The notes: generated by a model not told the origin, from the letters alone. A stretch of DNA of 6,082 nucleotides from an uncultured Alphaproteobacteria bacterium (GCA_905236375.1 CAJOOW010000137.1:1-6082), one strand, 5' to 3'. Positions 1-6,063 are shown, counted from the stretch's first letter. Numbers and translations are program-made.

Positions 1-156
1 ATACCGTTTAGTCGCACCGAAACCTGTATCAAACCGGGAAGACATAAATATATAACTCATACCTCTGACAAGTTCGATTAATTTTAATTGATGCCAAAAC
101 GCGAAAGGCGCGCTAAAATGTCTATGTGTAGATTAAGATTTTGAAAAATCTGAATT
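1..156. other. Left-edge region without a recognised gene
   Basis: No complete gene is visible here. Frame 1 is open from the window edge to a TAA at 79-81, and frame 2 is open to a TAA at 53-55 (ending ...VSNREDINI). Either could be the tail of a gene beginning outside the window, but both are too short to identify. The part nearest the first gene may hold its promoter: TAAAAT at 114-119 is a reasonable -10 box, but the nearest TTG-type -35 (TTGATG at 88-93) is 20 bp away, which is too wide. A GC-rich patch around 100-113 contains two CGCG copies that could form a 4-bp stem. Confidence 0.3.
136..151 (+). repeat. Short AT-rich inverted repeat before the first gene
   Basis: AGATTTT at 136-142 is the reverse complement of AAAATCT at 145-151, giving a 6-7 bp stem that ends 5 bases before the ATG at 157. 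It occupies the position where a ribosome binding site would be expected, and no purine-rich Shine-Dalgarno sequence is visible. It could be a weak translational control hairpin or an operator for the HTH protein encoded just downstream, but at this A+T content chance is also possible. Confidence 0.35.
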
Positions 157-339
157 ATGACAAACGAAGAGTTGATATTAAAAGTCATGAAAGAGGAGGG
201 AAGGGCGCTATCAGCTGGAGAAGTTGCTGATTTATCCAAACTCGATCGTAAAGAAGTTGATAAAGTCTTTGCTCTTTTGAAAAAAGAAGACAAAATTGTC
301 TCTCCAATGAGATGCAAGTGGGAACCAGCAACAAAGTAG
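157..339 (+). CDS. Small winged-helix (HTH) DNA-binding-like protein, 60 aa
   Basis: This is a short, highly charged, soluble protein with the layout of a minimal winged helix-turn-helix. Residues 4-15 form a first helix, about 19-27 (SAGEVADLS) a second, 29-42 (LDRKEVDKVFALLK) a recognition-type helix, and 43-56 a wing-like hairpin ending in a CKWEP motif. From memory, similar proteins of about 60 residues ending in 'IVSP.RC.W.P' occur in methanogens and anaerobic bacteria, usually annotated as MarR-like or HTH regulators of unknown target. The ATG is the only available start, because an in-frame TGA lies at 151-153, but no convincing ribosome binding site precedes it. The stop is 8 bp before the TTG start of the metallo-hydrolase gene, so the two are probably co-expressed. 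It may act as a local regulator, but no target is shown by the sequence. Confidence 0.75.
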   Translation: MTNEELILKVMKEEGRALSAGEVADLSKLDRKEVDKVFALLKKEDKIVSPMRCKWEPATK

Positions 340-342
340 GGG
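338..342 (+). promoter_or_regulatory. Ribosome binding site that sets the MBL hydrolase start
   Basis: AGGGG, overlapping the TAG stop of the preceding gene, lies 5 bases before the TTG at 348 and can pair with the anti-Shine-Dalgarno sequence using one G-U pair. It favours TTG 348 over the ATG at 312, which lies inside the upstream gene and has no such site. Confidence 0.6.
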
Positions 343-347
343 CTAAA

Positions 348-1202
348 TTGAAATTAAGCGTTTTAACTGATGATACTGCTGATAGATCATTTCCAGCGAT
401 AAGGCCTGAACATGGGGTTTGTTATCATATTGATCTTGGAACAACCAAAGTTCTTTTTGATCTCGGATATTCTGGCGTTTTTATAGAAAATGCAGCTCTT
501 CTCGGAATCGATTTAAAACAAGTAACACATCTTTGTCTTTCTCATGGACATAATGATCATGCGGGAGGATTGTTGCCGTGGATTCGTTCATACGAAAAAG
601 ATCTTTCTTTGAGGCGTCCTTGTTTAATCTCACATAAAAATGTTTTTAACAGAAAACTTAAAGAAGATCCACATGAAGTCGAAACCGGAATGGGAATCGA
701 TAAAAATTTTATTGAAACGTTTTTTCACTTGAATCTTACCAATGAGCCTTTTTCCATAACTGATGATTTGATCTTTTTGGGACAAATTGATAGAACAAAT
801 GATTTCGAAAATAAAAACCCTGTTGGAAAAACTTTTGATGTTTCTGGAAAATTGATTGATGATTTCTGCCTGGATGACTCAGCACTGATTTATAGAACAG
901 AGAAAGGAATAGTCCTAATCACAGCTTGTTCTCATTCTGGCATTTGCAATATTATCAAATATGCTGAAAAGATAGCCAAAGAGAAATGGGAGCAAGCCCC
1001 TCATATTACGACTGTAATTGGAGGCCTTCATTTAAAAGGAAATGAAACAGATCTTTTAAAGAAGACCGCAGAGTTTTTCAAGACAAAGAATATAGAAAAA
1101 TTTTACATAGGACATTGCACAGAATTTAAAGCTAAGGCATATTTGTTAAATTTAGGCTTTAATATTGATGAACTTCATGTTGGCCGAGAAATTTCTTTTT
1201 AA
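348..1202 (+). CDS. Metallo-beta-lactamase-fold hydrolase, COG1237 type
   Basis: A 284-residue cytoplasmic protein of the metallo-beta-lactamase superfamily. The metal site is intact: SHGHNDH at 65-71 supplies the HxHxDH ligands (H66, H68, D70, H71), ACSHSGI at 193-199 gives H196, and VIGGLH at 223-228 gives H228. Other COG1237-like signatures are LGQIDRTNDFE at 144-154, IGHCTEFKA at 254-262 and a C-terminal VGREISF. An archaeal branch of this family acts in methanopterin synthesis (dihydropterin-ribofuranosylaminobenzene 5'-phosphate synthase). Bacterial members have no settled substrate, so only a metal-dependent hydrolase or synthase activity can be inferred. TTG at 348 is preferred because it gives the usual short beginning (MKLSVLTDD) and has a spaced AGGGG. 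The longer ATG at 312 would overlap the HTH gene by 28 bp. glmM begins 14 bp downstream, consistent with an operon. Confidence 0.88.
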   Translation: MKLSVLTDDTADRSFPAIRPEHGVCYHIDLGTTKVLFDLGYSGVFIENAALLGIDLKQVTHLCLSHGHNDHAGGLLPWIRSYEKDLSLRRPCLISHKNVFNRKLKEDPHEVETGMGIDKNFIETFFHLNLTNEPFSITDDLIFLGQIDRTNDFENKNPVGKTFDVSGKLIDDFCLDDSALIYRTEKGIVLITACSHSGICNIIKYAEKIAKEKWEQAPHITTVIGGLHLKGNETDLLKKTAEFFKTKNIEKFYIGHCTEFKAKAYLLNLGFNIDELHVGREISF

Positions 1203-1203
1203 A

Positions 1204-1208
1204 AGGAG
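1204..1208 (+). promoter_or_regulatory. Ribosome binding site of glmM
   Basis: AGGAG, directly after the stop of the MBL gene, is 8 bases from TTG 1217 but only 2 bases from TTG 1211. The spacing points to 1217 as the real start of glmM. Confidence 0.65.
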
Positions 1209-1216
1209 AATTGAGA

Positions 1217-2551
1217 TTGAATATTTTTGGAACAGATGGGATCAGGGGTAAAGCAAACGAAGGATATATAACTCCTGAAAATGCAATGAAATTAGCTGTT
1301 TCTGTTGTAAATCATTATTCAGCAAAAGGCCACAAAACTGTTAATAACAAATTCACAGTCATTATAGGAAAAGACACCAGACTTTCTGGATATATGCTTG
1401 AACCAGCCTTGACTTCAGGATTCATTGCAGCAGGAGCCGATGTTGTTTTAACAGGTCCTATTCCAACTCCAGCCGTTGCCTTTATGACTCGATCTTTACG
1501 AGCTGATCTTGGAGTTGTCATTTCAGCATCTCACAATCCTTATTATGATAATGGAATAAAGTTCTTTAACTCCGATGGTTTTAAAATTTCTCAGAATGAC
1601 GAAATTGCAATAAGCCAAAAATTCAATGAGAAATCAAAATTAACATCAACAGAATTTATGGGAAAAGCAAAACGCCTTGACGATGCGACTGGAAGATACG
1701 TTGAATTTGTTAAAAGCTCCTTTCCAAAAGATTTGGGTCTTTCTGGCCTTAAAATTGCTCTAGACACAGCAAACGGAGCTGCTTATAAAATAGCCCCTCA
1801 AGTTTTCTGGGAACTTGGAGCAGAAATAGTTCAAATAGGTGATAAGCCTGATGGATTAAATATAAATCATAACTGCGGAGCAACACATACCGAGCTTTTA
1901 CAAAAAACCGTTATCGAAAATAAGGCAGATATTGGAATAGCCCTCGATGGTGATGCTGATCGATTGATTGTTGTTGACGAAAAAGGAGAAATTGTTGATG
2001 GAGATTTTTTGATAGCAGCAATCGCTACTTTTTGGAAATCTCTTGGAAAACTCAAAGGAGAAAACGTTGTCGCAACGAAAATGTCGAATTTAGCTATGGA
2101 ACGATATCTAAATTCTATTGGATTGAAACTAGAAAGATCAGATGTTGGAGACAAATATGTTATCCAAAAGATGCTAGAAATTGGAGCTAATATCGGAGGA
2201 GAAAAATCCGGACATATAATTCCAATAGATTATTCATCAACAGGCGATGGTTGCATTTCGGCTCTTCAAATTCTTGCTTTCCTGCAAAGAGAACAAAAGA
2301 AAACAAGTGAGATAAGAAAATTATACAAACCATATCCTCAATTGATGATAAATGTTCCAAAAATAATTGATTTGAACGATGTCGAAATTTCTCATTGCAT
2401 AAATAGAATAGAAAATGAGATACTCGGAAAGAGGGGCAGAATTATAGTTCGAAAATCTGGGACAGAACCAATAACTAGAATCATGATTGAATCCGAGCTT
2501 GAATCCGGTATTAATTCGGCTATGACTTGCCTAAAACAAATTGTGAGATGA
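1217..2551 (+). CDS. glmM: Phosphoglucosamine mutase GlmM
   Basis: GlmM interconverts glucosamine-6-phosphate and glucosamine-1-phosphate, the step before GlmU makes UDP-GlcNAc for peptidoglycan and LPS. The 444-residue product has normal family length and all four signature loops of alpha-D-phosphohexomutases: FGTDGIRG at the N-terminus, the phosphoserine loop ISASHNP (catalytic Ser105), the Mg-binding DGDADR (244-249), the sugar-specificity loop GGEKSGH (327-333), and the C-terminal phosphate-binding RKSGTEP (412-418). No key residue is missing, so it should be active. The start is a TTG codon. TTG 1217 is chosen over TTG 1211 (two residues longer) because AGGAG is then correctly spaced. 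It lies inside a compact run, 14 bp after the MBL hydrolase and 8 bp before the glycosyltransferase. The ftsH-folP neighbours common for glmM in many proteobacteria are absent. Confidence 0.97.
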   Translation: MNIFGTDGIRGKANEGYITPENAMKLAVSVVNHYSAKGHKTVNNKFTVIIGKDTRLSGYMLEPALTSGFIAAGADVVLTGPIPTPAVAFMTRSLRADLGVVISASHNPYYDNGIKFFNSDGFKISQNDEIAISQKFNEKSKLTSTEFMGKAKRLDDATGRYVEFVKSSFPKDLGLSGLKIALDTANGAAYKIAPQVFWELGAEIVQIGDKPDGLNINHNCGATHTELLQKTVIENKADIGIALDGDADRLIVVDEKGEIVDGDFLIAAIATFWKSLGKLKGENVVATKMSNLAMERYLNSIGLKLERSDVGDKYVIQKMLEIGANIGGEKSGHIIPIDYSSTGDGCISALQILAFLQREQKKTSEIRKLYKPYPQLMINVPKIIDLNDVEISHCINRIENEILGKRGRIIVRKSGTEPITRIMIESELESGINSAMTCLKQIVR

Positions 2552-2555
2552 GGGG
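2551..2555 (+). promoter_or_regulatory. Ribosome binding site of the GT25 gene
   Basis: AGGGG begins on the last base of the glmM stop codon and sits 4 bases before ATG 2560. It supports that ATG over the in-frame TTG at 2527, which would overlap glmM. The same AGGGG arrangement precedes the MBL gene. Confidence 0.55.
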
Positions 2556-2559
2556 CTGT

Positions 2560-3408
2560 ATGAAAATTTTCAGAGTTTTGATTGCTTGTTTCGTTGTGGG
2601 ATGTTGTTTTTATATCAAACTCCTGAGCGATAATGAATCGGTTTCGGATTATGAAGAAAAAGGAGATGGATCTTTACAGGTTTATTTTATAAATCTTGAT
2701 AAGGCAACTGATAAATTAGCACACATTCAACCTCAACTCGAAGCTCTCGGATATCCGTTTACTAGGATTGCTGGAGTTTATGGAAAAGATCTCAAAGATG
2801 ACTATAAAAAAAGCATAACTAATCCTGGAAAATACAAAAGGTTAATGCATAGTGAGATTGGAGTTGGAACAATCGGATGTTACCTAAGCCATGTTAATGT
2901 TTGGAGAGAATTCTTGGCATCAAATCATTCATATGCCTTGGTTTTTGAAGATGATGTTGAATTTGAACCGAACAAATTAAAAACTCTAGTTGGTTTGCTG
3001 TTGGGCAATAGTCAAGAATGGGATTTTGTCGATATCGATGTTAATAGGCACGGATTTGCCAGGACTGACATGAAACTTTCTCATACCTTCAAGCTCGTAA
3101 CATTTAGAGCAAGAGTTGCCAATGCAAGTTGTTATCTTATCAATAGAAAAGCTGCTATAGAGTTTGTTAAAAAAGCTTTTCCGATCTTTCTACCAGTTGA
3201 TCACTATATGATGAGACCTTGGGAATTCGGGATCAAAACAAGAGGCGTTACCCCGCAAATAGTTCATCAAACCTTTGGAGAATCAGATATTGCAAAACAA
3301 GAAAGCAAGAGCAACGTTAACTTATTTTATAAAGTGACTTCACTATTTTACCAAATAACTGCGGATATCATGACTTGCATCAGTGCCTATTGGAATGTAA
3401 AAGTGTGA
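2560..3408 (+). CDS. Family 25 glycosyltransferase with N-terminal membrane anchor
   Basis: A 282-residue protein of the GT25 (LPS biosynthesis/LgtB-like) family, which transfers a sugar from a nucleotide donor to an LPS or other surface glycan. Recognisable blocks are VYFINLDKATDKL (41-53) with FTRIAGVYG (67-75), the IGCYLSHVNVWREF helix (105-118), the metal/donor-binding ALVFEDDVEF (126-135, acids E130-D132), the NASCYLINRKAA block (188-199) and PVDHYMM (212-218). Before the catalytic domain, residues 6-22 are hydrophobic after a Lys/Arg-containing start, which suggests a single membrane anchor. VVGC at 12-15 also resembles a lipobox, but the signal would be unusually short. Many GT25 enzymes lack such an extension. 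ATG 2560 is chosen from its ribosome binding site. The gene is 8 bp after glmM, so it is probably translationally coupled. Donor and acceptor sugars cannot be told from sequence. Confidence 0.87.
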   Translation: MKIFRVLIACFVVGCCFYIKLLSDNESVSDYEEKGDGSLQVYFINLDKATDKLAHIQPQLEALGYPFTRIAGVYGKDLKDDYKKSITNPGKYKRLMHSEIGVGTIGCYLSHVNVWREFLASNHSYALVFEDDVEFEPNKLKTLVGLLLGNSQEWDFVDIDVNRHGFARTDMKLSHTFKLVTFRARVANASCYLINRKAAIEFVKKAFPIFLPVDHYMMRPWEFGIKTRGVTPQIVHQTFGESDIAKQESKSNVNLFYKVTSLFYQITADIMTCISAYWNVKV

Positions 3409-3510
3409 AGATGGAGACTGAATTATATCATAAAGAAAAATCTGATTCTGCAATTTTTTGAATTTTAGCTGATATTTTAAAGGAAAGAATGCACACAAAA
3501 CTTTTAACAC

Positions 3511-3538
3511 TTGAAAAAAGGAATGTTAGTTGTATACT
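3511..3538 (+). promoter_or_regulatory. Sigma70-type promoter of ftsZ
   Basis: TTGAAA at 3511-3516 and TATACT at 3533-3538 are separated by 16 bp. Transcription would start near 3545, leaving about 30 bases of leader before the ftsZ ATG. The -10 box is part of a small inverted repeat (TATAC at 3533-3537, GTATA at 3539-3543). This is the best promoter match in the 167-bp gap after the glycosyltransferase gene, in which no GC-rich terminator hairpin was seen. Confidence 0.6.
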
Positions 3539-3575
3539 GTATATATAAGGGTATGAGGGATTTTTAGAACGAAAA

Positions 3576-4958
3576 ATGGCAAAGCAAACAACGGCCGAAC
3601 ATTCGGAAACAAATACACTTGGTCCTAAGATAGTTGTTATAGGGGTTGGCGGAGCAGGAGGCAACGCTGTTAACAATATGATAAGAGCAAATTTAGAAGG
3701 GGTAACTTTTCTAGTTGCTAATACAGATGCTCAAGCGCTACGGCAATCATTAACAGAAGAAAGCCAGAGAATTCAACTTGGGCTCTCAATAACACAGGGA
3801 TTGGGCGCTGGCTCTAAACCTGAAGTTGGTAGAGCTTCTGCGGAGGAATCTGCTGAGGAAATTGCAAAATTCATTGAAGGAGCGAATATGGTTTTCATCA
3901 CTGCTGGAATGGGCGGTGGAACAGGAACTGGGGCGGCTCCTGTTATTGCAAAAATCGCTAGAGATTCAGGAATTTTGACCGTCGGCGTTGTTACAAAACC
4001 GTTTCTTTTCGAAGGATCACATAGAGCTAAAGCAGCAGATGGCGGAATTAATGAGCTGCAACAATATGTTGACACTTTATTGATAATTCCAAACCAAAAT
4101 CTGTTCAGGCTTGCCAATGAAGGAACAACTTTTGCTGATGCTTTTAAAATGGCAGACAATGTTCTTTATTCTGGAGTTAGAGGCGTTACTGATCTTATGA
4201 TTATGCCTGGACTCATTAATCTTGATTTTGCTGATATCAGAGCTGTTATGAGTGAAATGGGGAAGGCTATGATGGGAACCGGAGAAGCAGAAGGAGAGAG
4301 AAGGGCGCTTGATGCAGCTGAAGCAGCGATTTCAAACCCTCTTCTAGATGATGTTTCGCTTCAAGGAGCCAGAGGAATCTTGATAAATGTCACTGGTGGT
4401 TACGATATGACTCTTTATGAAGTTGATGAAGCTGCGAATAGAATAAGAGAAGAAGTTGATCCAGAAGCAAATATCATATTCGGATCGACATTTGATGACA
4501 GATTGAATGGCAAAATAAGAGTTTCTGTTGTTGCAACTGGAATTGGAACACTACAAGATAGCTTATTCAAAACCAGAGATGTGTCAGGCGTAGTTGGAGT
4601 AAATCCTAACGACATAGCACAAAATAGACCACTTAAAGATATAGCCTTAGTTGTCAATAATACGATAAATGAGCCTGTTCAACCTGAATCTCAATATAAT
4701 GCTGAAATGGAACAGCAAAAAGAAGTAAACGATGATAGATACGATGAAAGATATCAAGAAGATGAAGAAGAACATGCAGTGAAAAAGAAAGCGGTTTCAT
4801 TCTTTGATAGATTTACAAGACCAAAGAAACGAGTTGCTGGAGGCGATAAAAATTCAATAGATGAATATGATGAAACTCCTGTGAGTCAAGATTATATCCA
4901 ACGCCCAGCAGATTCTGAAGAACTTGATATACCAGCGTGTTTTAGAAAAAAGAAATAG
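3576..4958 (+). CDS. ftsZ: Cell division protein FtsZ
   Basis: FtsZ is the tubulin-like GTPase that polymerises into the cytokinetic ring at midcell. The 460-residue protein shows the GAGGN loop (26-30), the tubulin signature GGGTGTG (113-119), and the T7 synergy loop NLDFAD (N215, D217, D220) that completes the GTPase site across the subunit interface. The conserved core ends near residue 335. A linker of about 110 residues follows, containing a very acidic stretch (386-399) and then a basic one (403-419). The extreme C-terminus, [11 protein letters not shown], is the conserved peptide that binds FtsA and other partners, but the usual DIPAFLR reads DIPACFR. ATG 3576 is the only sensible start. 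The nearest Shine-Dalgarno-like AGGGA is 15 bases away, so initiation may be weak. ftsZ is not preceded by ftsA or ftsQ as in a standard dcw cluster and has its own promoter. The sequence type is alphaproteobacterial. Confidence 0.98.
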   Translation: MAKQTTAEHSETNTLGPKIVVIGVGGAGGNAVNNMIRANLEGVTFLVANTDAQALRQSLTEESQRIQLGLSITQGLGAGSKPEVGRASAEESAEEIAKFIEGANMVFITAGMGGGTGTGAAPVIAKIARDSGILTVGVVTKPFLFEGSHRAKAADGGINELQQYVDTLLIIPNQNLFRLANEGTTFADAFKMADNVLYSGVRGVTDLMIMPGLINLDFADIRAVMSEMGKAMMGTGEAEGERRALDAAEAAISNPLLDDVSLQGARGILINVTGGYDMTLYEVDEAANRIREEVDPEANIIFGSTFDDRLNGKIRVSVVATGIGTLQDSLFKTRDVSGVVGVNPNDIAQNRPLKDIALVVNNTINEPVQPESQYNAEMEQQKEVNDDRYDERYQEDEEEHAVKKKAVSFFDRFTRPKKRVAGGDKNSIDEYDETPVSQDYIQRPADSEELDIPACFRKKK

Positions 4959-4960
4959 CA

Positions 4961-5329
4961 ATGGTAATTTCTGATATCTCTCTTGCTTCGTCAATTATTG
5001 CAATAGCGGGAGGGATATCGATTTTAGCTCTTATGGTATCAAAGCTTTGCTTATTTTTTATCAAAGATGATGATAAAAAGAAGATAGATCATAAGAGCAC
5101 GTACGAATGCGGATTTAATGGCCTGATAACTCCAAAGTTTAGATATGTTTCAGATCAAAGTTTCAAAATTTCTTTATTCCTAGTCATGGAATTAGCCATC
5201 TCATGGCTTCTAATTTGTTTTGTGTATCAAATTACGGCAAAAGACTGGAATGGTCTGAGGATTATAAAAATTTTGACTGGAGTCATCTTAATATCTCTCC
5301 TGATAGTATCGAGGGCTTTGAAAAAATAG
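4961..5329 (+). CDS. nuoA: Divergent NADH-quinone oxidoreductase subunit A (NuoA-like)
   Basis: A 122-residue membrane protein with three predicted helices (about 7-34, 69-91 and 101-117), the size and topology of complex I subunit A (ND3 in mitochondria). The first loop contains the hallmark STYECGF (46-52), including the conserved Glu and Cys, followed by the FRYVSDQSFKISLFL segment that matches the start of NuoA helix 2. At the next position NuoA normally has an acidic pair (FDLE or FDVE). Here it reads MELA, so one acid is kept as Glu77 and the second is Ala79. Complex I transfers electrons from NADH to quinone and pumps protons, and these acids matter in characterised members. The ATG is 2 bp after the ftsZ stop, with no clear ribosome binding site, suggesting translation coupled to ftsZ. 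No nuoB or nuoC follows. It is either a relocated, fast-evolving nuoA or a paralogue with another role. Confidence 0.72.
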   Translation: MVISDISLASSIIAIAGGISILALMVSKLCLFFIKDDDKKKIDHKSTYECGFNGLITPKFRYVSDQSFKISLFLVMELAISWLLICFVYQITAKDWNGLRIIKILTGVILISLLIVSRALKK

Positions 5330-5357
5330 AACGTAAAAATTTTTTAGATATAGTGTC

Positions 5358-5386
5358 TTGAAAGTTATTTCTTATTTGCGTATCAT
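5358..5386 (+). promoter_or_regulatory. Sigma70-type promoter of ndk
   Basis: TTGAAA at 5358-5363 and TATCAT at 5381-5386 have the ideal 17-bp spacing. Transcription would start near 5393, giving a leader of roughly 115 bases before ndk, long for such a compact genome segment. Confidence 0.6.
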
Positions 5387-5392
5387 AATCGT

Positions 5393-5503
5393 ATGAGTTG
5401 TGCTGACGGGATGTGTTTTAATTCTCAAAGCACAATGTCACAAAAGAAACATGGATTAGTTTCCATAATATGCATTATGAGGAATTATTTAACGGAGTGT
5501 TAA
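5393..5503 (+). CDS. Possible 36-codon leader ORF upstream of ndk
   Basis: An ATG at 5393, close to the predicted ndk transcription start, opens a 36-codon frame ending at TAA 5501-5503, just before the ndk ATG. The product would be MSCADGMCFNSQ... with four Cys residues and no known motif. Its last codons contain the ndk ribosome binding site. It has no Shine-Dalgarno sequence of its own and would need leaderless initiation. It may be a chance frame in a non-coding leader. Confidence 0.15.
   Translation: MSCADGMCFNSQSTMSQKKHGLVSIICIMRNYLTEC
5464..5479 (+). repeat. Perfect inverted repeat in the ndk leader
   Basis: CATAAT (5464-5469) and ATTATG (5474-5479) are perfect 6-bp arms around an ATGC loop, ending 14 bases before the ndk Shine-Dalgarno sequence. 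It lies downstream of the predicted promoter, so it could be an RNA hairpin or an operator within the leader. The arms are AT-rich, so the stem would be weak as RNA. Confidence 0.45.
5494..5497 (+). promoter_or_regulatory. Ribosome binding site of ndk
   Basis: GGAG lies 9 bases before ATG 5507, a normal spacing that confirms the ndk start. Confidence 0.7.
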
Positions 5504-5506
5504 TTT

Positions 5507-5926
5507 ATGATAGAAAGAACGTTTTCAATAATCAAGCCGGACGCGACGAACAGAAATCTAACTGGAGAGATTAATAACATGATAGAGAAAGCCGGCTTTA
5601 GGATAATAGCGCAAAAGAGAATAAAAATTACGAAAGAGCAAGCACAAAAATTTTATGCAGTTCATTCTGAGAAACCATTTTACAATGACTTATGCGACTT
5701 TCTCAGTTCAGCTCCGGTTGTTGTCCAGGTTTTAGAGAAGGAAAATGCAATCGCAGATTATCGAAAATTAATGGGAGCTACAAATCCAGCAAACGCAGAT
5801 GAAGGCACGATACGCCAAAAGTACGCATCATCGATTGACCAGAACTCTGTTCATGGATCAGACGCTCCTGAAACGGCAGCAAACGAGATTGGATTCTTTT
5901 TCAGCGACATAGAAATCGTTGGATAA
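5507..5926 (+). CDS. ndk: Nucleoside diphosphate kinase
   Basis: Ndk transfers the gamma-phosphate of ATP to other (d)NDPs through a phosphohistidine, balancing cytoplasmic NTP and dNTP pools. The 139-residue length is standard for bacteria. It begins with the typical [11 protein letters not shown], in which Lys10 contacts phosphate, and contains [18 protein letters not shown] (56-73) and [15 protein letters not shown] (89-103). The catalytic loop is [12 protein letters not shown] (113-124) with the active His116. All catalytic residues are present. The gene stands alone between its own promoter and a strong terminator, so it is probably monocistronic. Nothing in the coding sequence is unusual. 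Confidence 0.97.
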   Translation: MIERTFSIIKPDATNRNLTGEINNMIEKAGFRIIAQKRIKITKEQAQKFYAVHSEKPFYNDLCDFLSSAPVVVQVLEKENAIADYRKLMGATNPANADEGTIRQKYASSIDQNSVHGSDAPETAANEIGFFFSDIEIVG

Positions 5927-5932
5927 AGATCA

Positions 5933-5999
5933 AAAAGATCCTGAAAAATGCAAATTAAGTCTCAGATACCGAATCTCTTGAGCTTGTTCAGGATCTTTT
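5933..5999 (+). terminator. Long interrupted hairpin terminator after ndk
   Basis: AAAAGATCCTGAA at 5933-5945 is a perfect 13-base reverse complement of TTCAGGATCTTTT at 5987-5999. The 41-base loop can itself fold: AAG/CTT, CTCA/TGAG and GAT/ATC pair between 5957 and 5985 with small bulges around an ACCGA tip, so the whole element may be one long interrupted stem. T-rich runs follow (6002-6008 and an 8-T run at 6010-6017), as expected of a Rho-independent terminator. The A-run on the left arm would let it also work for leftward transcripts. It starts 6 bp after the ndk stop. Confidence 0.85.
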
Positions 6000-6057
6000 C
6001 TATTTTTCCTTTTTTTTATTTTATAAATCATGGAAATTTTTATTGTGCTTTAATCCT

Positions 6058-6063
6058 TATAAT
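6058..6063 (+). promoter_or_regulatory. Consensus -10 box near the right edge
   Basis: A perfect TATAAT lies just before a GC-richer stretch at the window end. No good -35 is correctly spaced: TTGTGC at 6043-6048 is only 9 bp away. If real, it would start transcription near 6070 toward a gene outside the window. Nothing recognisable is encoded in the remaining bases. Confidence 0.3.

Noticed and set aside
312..347. Upstream ATG start for the MBL hydrolase
   Set aside because: It lies within the HTH gene, has no ribosome binding site, and adds residues that do not fit the family's short N-terminus.
1867..2154. 95-codon reverse-strand open frame inside glmM
   Set aside because: It is antisense to the glmM Mg-binding loop region, with Ser/Ile-rich sequence and no known domain.
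2527..2559. Upstream TTG start for the glycosyltransferase
   Set aside because: It overlaps the end of glmM and lacks a ribosome binding site, while ATG 2560 has AGGGG just upstream and gives a typical charged-then-hydrophobic start.
3409..3510. Possible terminator after the glycosyltransferase gene
   Set aside because: T-runs are present near 3455-3470, but no convincing GC-containing stem precedes them.
3428..3676. 82-codon reverse-strand frame across the ftsZ promoter
   Set aside because: It runs from inside ftsZ through the promoter region, has no visible domain and no supporting signals.
3773..4159. 128-codon reverse-strand open frame inside ftsZ
   Set aside because: It is antisense to the most conserved part of ftsZ, has a low-complexity Ala/Pro/Ser composition and no recognisable motif; it reflects the codon pattern of ftsZ.
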